5,099 bases of DNA from JALRLA01 sp046047755. GTDB lineage: Bacteria > Bacteroidota > Bacteroidia > NS11-12g > UBA955. Below are positions 1 through 4,969 of the stretch, in pieces. Numbering within the stretch: the stretch's first letter is position 1; each line of letters begins with the position of its first letter. Location: NCBI GenBank assembly GCA_046047755.1, contig JBJOHK010000113.1:1-5099 (forward strand), in the 5' to 3' direction. The position numbers and the translations under genes are program-made. The notes below the pieces were generated by a model, which was not told the DNA's origin, ran no database searches, and worked only from the letters and a program-made list of their open reading frames with translations.

Positions 1-303
1 TTGCACCCCGGTTTAGAATGGGGCGATGTGTTCAAAGGAAAGTGGAAGCCTCACCCTTCGGTAGCTTTGCTAGCCAACTCTCCCATTTCACAATGGGTCG
101 ATCTCAGCGACGAGCAGGCCATGACCTACCTCAGAAGAGAGTTTGTTCCCGGTGCCTTGGGTCAAAAGGGCCCCGTTGGAGTTCGCTGGAACGGCATAGG
201 ATTGGGTACGGCTAACGCCCTAGGGCATGGCCTAAACAATTTGTGGCCACAGGGGTGGCGACTGAGAAACAATCAATTTCAGGCGGGCAGCCTCTTGCTT
301 TAA
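1..303 (+). CDS. RsmF/NOL1-type rRNA (cytosine-C5)-methyltransferase, C-terminal fragment
   Basis: This is the last 100 residues of a gene that begins before the window; the frame is open from base 1 and ends at TAA 301-303. The fragment matches the PUA-like RNA-binding domain found at the C-terminus of bacterial RsmF-type 16S rRNA m5C methyltransferases. It starts near a His-Pro, has the V-D-L-S-D-E-Q-A-x-x-Y-L-R-R-E segment (about residues 33-47), a glycine-rich strand, and the diagnostic ending L-G-x-x-x-N-A-L-G-H-G-L-N-N-L-W-P-Q-G-W-R (compare the family pattern G-N-R-x-N-N-x-Y-P-x-x-W-R-I). The catalytic SAM-dependent Rossmann domain with its two cysteines lies outside the window, so activity cannot be judged here. 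The TTG at base 1 is almost certainly an internal Leu codon and not a start. The target cytosine is unknown. Family assignment is from remembered motifs, not a search. Confidence 0.8.
   Translation: MHPGLEWGDVFKGKWKPHPSVALLANSPISQWVDLSDEQAMTYLRREFVPGALGQKGPVGVRWNGIGLGTANALGHGLNNLWPQGWRLRNNQFQAGSLLL
300..303. other. Shared TTAA stop palindrome between convergent genes
   Basis: The 4-base palindrome TTAA supplies TAA for the plus-strand methyltransferase (301-303) and TAA for the minus-strand pseudouridine synthase (300-302). The two coding regions overlap tail to tail with no intergenic DNA, and I see no terminator hairpin with a T-tract on either side. Confidence 0.9.
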
Positions 304-2141
304 CCCCGAGTCTGGCGCTTCAGGCGCTCGACGTAGCGAATTTCTTTCTCGTTCAAGAAGCGCCACATGCCGCGGCCCAACTTAACCTTGTCAAATTCAC
401 CCATCAAAACGCGGTCAAGCGATTCGACTTCATAGCCAAAATGCTCGAACATGCGGCGCACGATGCGGTTGCGGCCTGAGTGAATTTCCAAGCCCAACAC
501 GGTCTCATCTTCTTCTTCGACAAAGCCAATTTGCTCAAAGCTCATTTGGCCATCTTCAAGTTCGATGCCGTTCACCCAATCGAGCATGTGCTCTTTGCTT
601 GGCTTCTTGTCGAGTTTGGCGCGGTAGATTTTCTTGATCTCAAACGAAGGGTGCGTCAAGGCTTGGGCCAGTTCACCGTCGTTGGTCAACAACAGCACAC
701 CGGTGGTGTTGCGGTCCAATCGACCCACAGGGAAAATGCGCTCGCGACCTTCGATGTCAATCAAATCCATGACTGTCTTACGCTCTTCAGGGTCACTGGT
801 GGTGGTGATGTAGCCCTTGGGCTTGTTCATCAAGATGTAAACGGGGCGATCAGGGGTCACTTTGCGGCCGTCATATTGCACCTTGTCACGGGGGCCTACT
901 TGCACACCCAATTGAGTCACCACTTCGCCGTTAACCTTGATCAATCCTTGTTCGATGAGGCTGTCGGCTTCGCGACGGGAACAAAGACCACTGCTGGCCA
1001 GGTAACGATTCAAGCGAACATAGCCGCTGATGAGCTCGCTGCCCTTGGCCAATGATTCTTCATTGTCGCGCCAGATGCGGCCCGTGCCCTTGAAGTTGCT
1101 CGGTCTTTCGCCGTCGCCACGGGGGTATGAGGCCTTCTTCCGCGGATAAGGCTCTTTCTTGAAACCGCCGCGATCGCTGCGGTTGCTGTCGTTGTATGAC
1201 TTAGCGCGGTGCTCGCCTTTGGGGCGGTCAGCATCGCCGAAGTTGCGCTTTGGGCGGTCTCCAAAGTCCTTGCGAGGCCCGCGATCACCGAATGAAGGTT
1301 TATCGCCGAACTTGCGAGGCCCACGATCACCGAATCCAGGCTTGTCACCAAATTTACGAGGCCCGCGATCGCCAAAACCGGGTTTGTCACCGAAGTCTTT
1401 ACGAGGACCACGGTCATTGCCAAACTCGCGGCGGGGAGGACGATCTCCGAAGTCCTTGCGGGGGCCGCGGTCACCGAATTCACGGCGGGGAGGACGATCC
1501 CCGAAATCTTTGCGGGGGCCGCGGTCACCGAAAGCGGGTTTATCGCCGAACTGGCGAGGCCCACGGTCGTTGCCAAACTCGCGGCGGGGAGGACGATCCC
1601 CGAAATCCTTGCGGGGACCACGGTCACCGAAAGCGGGTTTATCACCAAACTGGCGAGGCCCGCGATCACCGAATTCACGGCGGGGAGGACGATCCCCGAA
1701 ATCCTTTCGTGGACCACGGTCACCAAAACGGGGTTTATCACCGAACTGGCGAGGCCCACGGTCGTTGCCAAACTCGCGGCGAGGGGGACGATCGCCGAAG
1801 TCCTTGCGAGGCCCACGGTCACCGAAAGCGGGTTTATCACCAAACTGGCGAGGCCCGCGGTCGCCGAATTCACGGCGGGGAGGGCGATCACCAAAATCTT
1901 TACGAGGGGGACGATCACCAAAGTCCTTGCGGGGTGGTCGATCGCCGAAGTCACGGCGTGGGCCACGATCCTCTCCGAAATTGCGTTTAGGGCCGTCAAA
2001 ACGACGGGCACCGCGATCATCTCCCGACGCGCGGTTGGAAGCCGGGCTTTCCGACTTGTTCACGACTCTAATGCGGGGTTCACCCTCTTGTCGTGCTTGG
2101 AATTTTTTACCGCCCTTCTGGGGGTTTGAAGAATCAGACAT
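300..2141 (-). CDS. rluB: RsuA/RluB-family rRNA pseudouridine synthase with long repetitive disordered N-terminus
   Basis: The predicted product is 613 residues and isomerises a uridine in rRNA to pseudouridine; RluB is the likeliest subgroup, but RsuA, RluE or RluF type cannot be excluded. Counting from the ATG at 2141, residues 55-303 are a low-complexity FGDRGPR/FGDRPPR repeat array, and 304-370 a Lys/Arg-rich linker. Residues about 375-421 form an S4 RNA-binding domain (RLNRYLASSGLCSRREAD, then LIKVNG). The catalytic domain follows, with the N-K-P-K-G-Y motif, the catalytic aspartate at about residue 476 in GRLDRNTTGVLLLTNDGE, and the late motif SGRNRIVRRMFEHFGY. Family members usually have about 240-300 residues, so the extension doubles the protein. 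I chose ATG 2141 over the in-frame TTG at 2168 because that TTG lies inside the predicted promoter -7 element. The gene is downstream of the zinc-ribbon gene (62 bp gap) but seems to have its own promoter. Confidence 0.92.
   Translation of the reverse strand: MSDSSNPQKGGKKFQARQEGEPRIRVVNKSESPASNRASGDDRGARRFDGPKRNFGEDRGPRRDFGDRPPRKDFGDRPPRKDFGDRPPRREFGDRGPRQFGDKPAFGDRGPRKDFGDRPPRREFGNDRGPRQFGDKPRFGDRGPRKDFGDRPPRREFGDRGPRQFGDKPAFGDRGPRKDFGDRPPRREFGNDRGPRQFGDKPAFGDRGPRKDFGDRPPRREFGDRGPRKDFGDRPPRREFGNDRGPRKDFGDKPGFGDRGPRKFGDKPGFGDRGPRKFGDKPSFGDRGPRKDFGDRPKRNFGDADRPKGEHRAKSYNDSNRSDRGGFKKEPYPRKKASYPRGDGERPSNFKGTGRIWRDNEESLAKGSELISGYVRLNRYLASSGLCSRREADSLIEQGLIKVNGEVVTQLGVQVGPRDKVQYDGRKVTPDRPVYILMNKPKGYITTTSDPEERKTVMDLIDIEGRERIFPVGRLDRNTTGVLLLTNDGELAQALTHPSFEIKKIYRAKLDKKPSKEHMLDWVNGIELEDGQMSFEQIGFVEEEDETVLGLEIHSGRNRIVRRMFEHFGYEVESLDRVLMGEFDKVKLGRGMWRFLNEKEIRYVERLKRQTRG
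1233..1979 (-). repeat. In-frame tandem repeat array coding FGDRGPR/FGDRPPR modules
   Basis: About 750 bp inside the pseudouridine synthase gene are built from three recurring coding modules: A = KDFGDRPPR (9 aa), B = REFGDRGPR or REFGNDRGPR (9 or 10 aa), and C = QFGDKPAFGDRGPR (14 aa). In the protein they run as ABC AB'C ABC AB'C AB AB', followed by C-like units. B alternates strictly between the form without and with the inserted Asn, giving a higher-order unit of 65 aa (195 bp). In DNA, the plus-strand string CCACGGTCGTTGCCAAACTC occurs at 1561 and again at 1756, exactly 195 bp apart; a one-base variant starts at 1408, 153 bp away, which is 195 minus one 42-bp C module. By eye the first 150 bp of the copies at 1561 and 1756 differ at about 14 positions. 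By eye there are 14 DRGPR and 8 DRPPR motifs. Expansion and loss by recombination or slippage is inferred. Confidence 0.93.
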
Positions 2142-2165
2142 GGCTTGGCCTTGTAAAATGGGCTG

Positions 2166-2173
2166 CAAAGGTA
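2166..2173 (-). promoter_or_regulatory. Predicted Bacteroidota-type promoter (-7 element TACCTTTG) for the pseudouridine synthase
   Basis: The minus strand reads TACCTTTGC, a perfect match to the TAnnTTTG -7 consensus of Bacteroidota sigma-ABfr promoters. Its end lies 24 bp upstream of ATG 2141, which predicts a leader of about 20 nt. No clear TTG -33 element was found at the expected spacing. The identical TACCTTTGC string precedes gap, which supports the call. It implies that the synthase can be transcribed independently of the zinc-ribbon gene. A weak AAGG occurs in the leader, otherwise no Shine-Dalgarno sequence is seen. Confidence 0.6.
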
Positions 2174-2203
2174 CGCCTTTTATCGCTTCATTGGCTTTTT
2201 GGG

Positions 2204-2566
2204 TTAAAACATTCGAACAGCGAAGCGGCCTTGTTCGAGTTCAACTAGACCCATGTCGTAACAAAATTGTATTTCTCTCCCTTCGTCGTCTTGGCTGCGA
2301 TGGGTGTGAAAATCAAATACAAACCCTTGTTGGAGAAGGGCAAAACGACTCAAGGCTCTTTGGGTATTGTTCAGGTTTAACTCGCGCCAAATACGAGCCA
2401 ATATTTGTCGGTTTCGCTTGAGTAAGGTGTTGATTTGGCGAAGCTCACCAAGCTCATCTTGGGCTTTTTGCTGGTGGTGCATGCTGCGGCAAGCGTCGTC
2501 ACAGAACTTTTTGTCGCTGCGGCCTCGCAACGGTTCTTGGCAGGTTAAGCAGGTTTTGGAAGACAT
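2204..2566 (-). CDS. Small Cys4 zinc-ribbon protein of unknown function (DUF2116-like)
   Basis: This 120-residue protein carries an N-terminal metal-binding motif: C6-x2-C9, then a G-R-S-D-K-K-F-C22-x3-C26 segment, giving four cysteines suited to one zinc ion. Similar small proteins with a CxxC, a G-R-x-D-K-K-F-C-x-x-x-C-R stretch and an I-N-x-x-L-x-x-N-R-x-I-L helix are common in Bacteroidota and are usually annotated as hypothetical or DUF2116-like. Residues about 40-65 (INTLLKRNRQILARIW) look like a basic amphipathic helix, so nucleic-acid or ribosome contact is possible but unproven. There is no signal peptide or membrane segment. ATG 2566 is the only plausible start: no alternative start codon lies between it and an in-frame upstream TGA, and the next Met (residue 29) would remove the zinc motif. 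The start codon directly follows the T-tract of a terminator. The gene sits between gap and the pseudouridine synthase, all on the minus strand. Confidence 0.8.
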   Translation of the reverse strand: MSSKTCLTCQEPLRGRSDKKFCDDACRSMHHQQKAQDELGELRQINTLLKRNRQILARIWRELNLNNTQRALSRFALLQQGFVFDFHTHRSQDDEGREIQFCYDMGLVELEQGRFAVRMF

Positions 2567-2596
2567 AAAAAAGAAAACCCCCGCAAAGCAGGGGTT
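2567..2596 (-). terminator. Rho-independent terminator downstream of gap
   Basis: On the minus strand AACCCC-TGC-TTT-GCG-GGGGTT forms a stem (6 bp AACCCC/GGGGTT, one mismatch, 2 bp GC, TTT loop), followed by the T-rich tail TTCTTTTTT. It begins 52 bp after the gap stop codon. The tail runs directly into the ATG of the zinc-ribbon gene, so it is also the immediate upstream region of that gene. On the plus strand the hairpin has no T-tract. Confidence 0.85.
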
Positions 2597-2630
2597 CCCT
2601 CAAATCGCCTAGACGTTTTATTCGTGTGTG

Positions 2631-2649
2631 ATTTGCAAAAAATGCAAAT
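2631..2649. repeat. Perfect 7-bp inverted repeat at the gap stop codon
   Basis: ATTTGCA, AAAAA, TGCAAAT form a perfect 7-bp inverted repeat with a 5-nt loop; its right arm reaches into the gap stop codon (2649-2651). It is AT-rich and lacks a downstream T-tract of its own, so it may be an mRNA-end-stabilising hairpin, a protein site, or chance. Confidence 0.5.
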
Positions 2650-3635
2650 TATGCGCCAATGCGGGCGATCAAGTCGGCCACGCGGCTAGAGTATCCGGTT
2701 TCGTTGTCGTACCATCCCACAACCTTGGCCGTGTTGCCAATAACCATGGTCAAGTCAGAGTCGAAAATGCATGAGTGCTGGTTTCCAACGATGTCAATGC
2801 TAACGATGGGGTCGGTGCAGTATTCCATGATGCCCTTCAAAGAGCTCTCGGCTGCAGCCTTCATAGCGGCGTTGATCTCAGCAGCGGTAGCGGGTTTCTT
2901 CAAGGTTACGGTGAAATCAGTTACTGATCCGTCGGGAATGGGAACGCGCATGGCGTTTCCGTTCAACTTGCCAGCCAAATGGGGCAACACCAATCCTACG
3001 GCTTTGGCAGCGCCAGTGCTGGTAGGAACAATGCTGTAAGCAGCAGCGCGAGCGCGGCGCAAATCCTTATGGGGAGAATCTTGCAAGTTCTGGTCAGAGG
3101 TATAAGCGTGAACCGTGGTCATGAAACCGTGCTCGATTCCAAAGTTTTCGTCCAATACTTTCACCATGGGGGCCAAGCAGTTGGTCGTGCAGCTGGCGTT
3201 AGACAAAACCGTCTCGGTTCCGTCCAAGATGCTGTCGTTCACACCCAAAACAACGGTTTTGCAATCACCAGTAGCGGGAGCAGAAATCACCACTTTTTTC
3301 GCACCAGCAGTGATGTGCATAGAAGCTTTGGCGGCATCGGTGAAGAAACCGGTTGATTCCAAAACCACATCAACACCCAACTCAGCCCAAGGCAAAGCTT
3401 CGGGATTGCGCTCTGCCAACGCCTTGATTTTTTTACCGTTGATGATCAAATGATCCTCGTCGCTTTCTACGGTTCCAGGGAACTTGCCGTGTACAGAATC
3501 ATACTTGAGCAAGTGGGCCAAGGTGGCGTTAGAAGTCAAGTCGTTGATGGCAACAACCTCTACACCGGGTTTGTTGATCAAGAATTTGAAGGCGTGGCGG
3601 CCAATTCGGCCGAATCCATTGATGGCTACTTTCAT
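2649..3635 (-). CDS. gap: Type I glyceraldehyde-3-phosphate dehydrogenase (NAD-type)
   Basis: The 328-residue product catalyses the oxidative phosphorylation of glyceraldehyde 3-phosphate to 1,3-bisphosphoglycerate in cytosolic glycolysis, and the reverse in gluconeogenesis; the family is a homotetramer. The sequence opens with the Rossmann motif MKVAINGFGRIGR, and the active-site motif SNASCTTNC places the catalytic Cys at residue 149 and its His partner at 176 (TVHAYT), both at the classical positions. Asp32-Leu33 after the second strand, and Pro188 in QDSPHKDLRRARAA, resemble NAD-dependent enzymes and not the plastid NADP type. The C-terminal WYDNETGYSSR motif is intact and the length is normal, so the protein should be functional. 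ATG 3635 is chosen because upstream in-frame codons (14 more residues to 3677) lie across the promoter and precede the conserved N-terminus. It appears to be monocistronic, with its own promoter and terminator. Confidence 0.97.
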   Translation of the reverse strand: MKVAINGFGRIGRHAFKFLINKPGVEVVAINDLTSNATLAHLLKYDSVHGKFPGTVESDEDHLIINGKKIKALAERNPEALPWAELGVDVVLESTGFFTDAAKASMHITAGAKKVVISAPATGDCKTVVLGVNDSILDGTETVLSNASCTTNCLAPMVKVLDENFGIEHGFMTTVHAYTSDQNLQDSPHKDLRRARAAAYSIVPTSTGAAKAVGLVLPHLAGKLNGNAMRVPIPDGSVTDFTVTLKKPATAAEINAAMKAAAESSLKGIMEYCTDPIVSIDIVGNQHSCIFDSDLTMVIGNTAKVVGWYDNETGYSSRVADLIARIGA

Positions 3636-3664
3636 ACTACTTATGTGCTTGAAATTATCTGGGG

Positions 3665-3672
3665 CAAAGGTA
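3665..3672 (-). promoter_or_regulatory. Predicted Bacteroidota-type promoter (-7 element TACCTTTG) for gap
   Basis: The minus strand reads TACCTTTGC, a full match to TAnnTTTG, ending 29 bp upstream of the gap ATG at 3635; the expected leader is about 25 nt and AT-rich, without a Shine-Dalgarno sequence. A convincing TTG -33 element is not seen. The remaining divergent spacer (about 3673-3825) shows no further clear operator or RNA structure. Confidence 0.65.
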
Positions 3673-3825
3673 GGCATTCCTATTCGGTTTTATCCGCTTG
3701 TCGTACGGCTAAAGGGTAGGCAATGAATGAGTTTTGCTGCTGTACTTCCCGCAAAAAACCGAAGGCCAAGGAATTTGACGGAAAGTGCTGTGTTCAACTT
3801 TTTTTAATAAAACAGATAGACTTTT

Positions 3826-4176
3826 ATGCAAGCATTGATGAATTCCGTACGACTAATCGGAAATGTGGGCACGGAACCCGAATTGAGAGAACTTTCCGAA
3901 GGCAAGAAAATCGCCAAGATTCGACTGGCGACCAACGAACGTGTACGAACCAAAGACGGTTTGGTCAGCGAAAACACCCAATGGCACAATTTGGTGGCTT
4001 GGGATGCGCTAGCCGATGTGATGGTGAAGTACGTCGCCAAGGGGTCAAAAGTGGTGGTCGAAGGGCGCTTGAACCACCAGGTCTACACCGACTCAGAGGG
4101 TCAGCGCCGCGAACGCTCAGAAATTGTGGTGAGCAGTTTTCTAACCATTGACGGCAAAAAGCCTGAAATCGCCTAA
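3826..4176 (+). CDS. ssb: Short single-stranded DNA-binding protein (SSB family)
   Basis: The product (116 residues) is an OB-fold single-stranded DNA-binding protein acting in replication, recombination or repair. The family pattern is clear: N-x-V-x-L-I-G-N-V-G-x-x-P-E-L at residues 6-20, IAKIRLATNE at about 29-38, the TQWHNLVAWDALADVMVKYV segment at about 51-70, KGSKVVVEGRL, and a final strand before T-I-D-G. ATG 3826 is preferred to the second ATG (3838), because the M-x-A-L-x-N start resembles other short Bacteroidota SSBs. The protein ends just after the OB fold and lacks the flexible linker and acidic D-D-x-x-P-F tip through which canonical SSBs recruit partners. It may therefore be an accessory SSB. 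No clear promoter or Shine-Dalgarno is seen; the upstream region is AT-rich. Transcription is probably independent, between the divergent gap promoter and a strong terminator. Confidence 0.9.
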   Translation: MQALMNSVRLIGNVGTEPELRELSEGKKIAKIRLATNERVRTKDGLVSENTQWHNLVAWDALADVMVKYVAKGSKVVVEGRLNHQVYTDSEGQRRERSEIVVSSFLTIDGKKPEIA

Positions 4177-4188
4177 GTCAAAAGACCG

Positions 4189-4219
4189 AGCCCAGGGGGC
4201 CTAGCTCCTTGGGCTTTTG
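4189..4219 (+). terminator. Rho-independent terminator downstream of ssb
   Basis: AGCCCAGGGGG (4189-4199) and CTCCTTGGGCT (4205-4215) pair over 11 bp with two G-U wobbles around a CCTAG loop, followed by TTTG. It starts 12 bp after the ssb stop. The opposite strand also has a short T-rich flank (TCTTTT), so partial bidirectional activity is possible. Confidence 0.85.
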
Positions 4220-4221
4220 TC

Positions 4222-4229
4222 TATCTTTG
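4222..4229 (+). promoter_or_regulatory. Predicted promoter (-7 element TATCTTTG) for DUF3822-rsmD
   Basis: TATCTTTG matches TAnnTTTG exactly and lies 3 bp after the terminator tail. It ends only 5 bp before ATG 4235, which would put the transcription start at or within a base or two of the start codon. No TTG occurs at the expected -33 spacing; that region lies inside the terminator stem. Confidence 0.55.
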
Positions 4230-4234
4230 CCCAT

Positions 4235-4969
4235 ATGTCTTCCTTGTGGCAATACCGCGCAACGCATACCCAACCCGCCGATGACCGGCCTGGCTTGCTT
4301 TGCGAACACGAGGGGCATTTTCACCACATTCGCTTGAGCGATAGCGGTGAATTAGCCGAACACCACATTGAGTCTGATCGACCTGAAGGTGACTTCAAAA
4401 CGGTCTTGTGGCAAACAGCATTTGAGTTACTGCCTCGGCAATTTGATCAGGCCGGCTTGCTCGAAGGCTCCAACCTAAAGCAAGCGGTAGGCGATTCCAT
4501 GTCTCTTCATTTTGCAGGAGAAAATGGCCAATTGCACCTGGCCGGTGGTTTGCTTTCCTTGAGCAAGCGTTTGGAGCAAAACCGAAGCTGGTCAAATGAA
4601 AGCGCTCTGCGTCAAGCTGAAGGGTTAAGCTTTATGTGGGTGCACGACCATACCGTTTGTGTCTTCGCCTACCACGAAGGAGACTTGTTGCTAGCCAATT
4701 CCTACCCCGTTGCCAACAATGCTGAGGTTTTGTACTTCGCCTTGGCGCCTTTTCATATGGAAAAGGTTCATCCTAGCAAGGTGGCCCTAGTAGTATGGGC
4801 AGAAGAAAACCGATGGAATGCTTTGGAAAATGAGGGAGAACGAATGGGTATTCGCCTCAGCTCTGCGCCTCAATCTGCGGTATACGGCCCAAACAAGAGC
4901 GTTCCTTTTTCCCATTTCCTAGCCCCTCTTCTAGAATTGGCCGCATGCGAATTACCGGAGGGGAGTTAA
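4235..4969 (+). CDS. DUF3822 family protein
   Basis: This 244-residue protein has no known biochemical function. It is assigned to DUF3822, a Bacteroidota family typically encoded directly upstream of rsmD, from its position and from the segment D-L-L-L-A-N-S-Y-P-V-x-N-x-x-E-V-L-Y-F-A-L (about residues 150-171), which resembles the family's conserved region. There is no signal peptide and no membrane segment, so it is probably cytosolic. The ATG at 4235 is chosen over an in-frame TTG at 4217 because that TTG lies in the terminator T-tract and upstream of the promoter -7 element. The 3' end overlaps rsmD by 25 bp in another frame, suggesting translational coupling. A link to ribosome maturation is only guilt by association; an actin-like fold has been suggested for the family in my memory, but I cannot verify it here. 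Confidence 0.8.
   Translation: MSSLWQYRATHTQPADDRPGLLCEHEGHFHHIRLSDSGELAEHHIESDRPEGDFKTVLWQTAFELLPRQFDQAGLLEGSNLKQAVGDSMSLHFAGENGQLHLAGGLLSLSKRLEQNRSWSNESALRQAEGLSFMWVHDHTVCVFAYHEGDLLLANSYPVANNAEVLYFALAPFHMEKVHPSKVALVVWAEENRWNALENEGERMGIRLSSAPQSAVYGPNKSVPFSHFLAPLLELAACELPEGS

Noticed and set aside
315..335. Short GCGC-TTCAG-GCGC inverted repeat near the convergent stops as a terminator
   Set aside because: Only a 4-bp stem inside coding sequence, without a T-tract.
1233..1979. CRISPR array or intergenic satellite
   Set aside because: Repeats are contiguous, of variable 27-42 bp module lengths, have no unique spacers and keep one coding frame with conserved amino acids.
1010..2020. A 336-codon minus-strand open frame in another phase over the repeat array
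   Set aside because: Same cause: a phase-shifted reading of the in-frame repeat, ending soon after the repeats, with no recognisable domain.
1159..2421. A 420-codon plus-strand open frame rich in RSPKSLRGPRSPN repeats
   Set aside because: It is the antisense shadow of the FGDRGPR repeat array; the repeat composition avoids stops in several frames. The minus-strand frame has S4 and catalytic domains, a promoter and family motifs; the antisense frame shows none.
2649..3719. Several plus-strand frames of 80-126 codons antisense to gap
   Set aside because: They are shadows of a highly conserved gene with intact active site; none has its own promoter or recognisable protein.
3723..4151. A 142-codon plus-strand frame over ssb
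   Set aside because: It overlaps ssb in another phase and has no family resemblance; ssb has the clear OB-fold motifs.
4217..4234. TTG start for DUF3822 adding six residues
   Set aside because: It lies in the T-tract of the ssb terminator and before the promoter -7 element, so the codons would not be in the predicted transcript.
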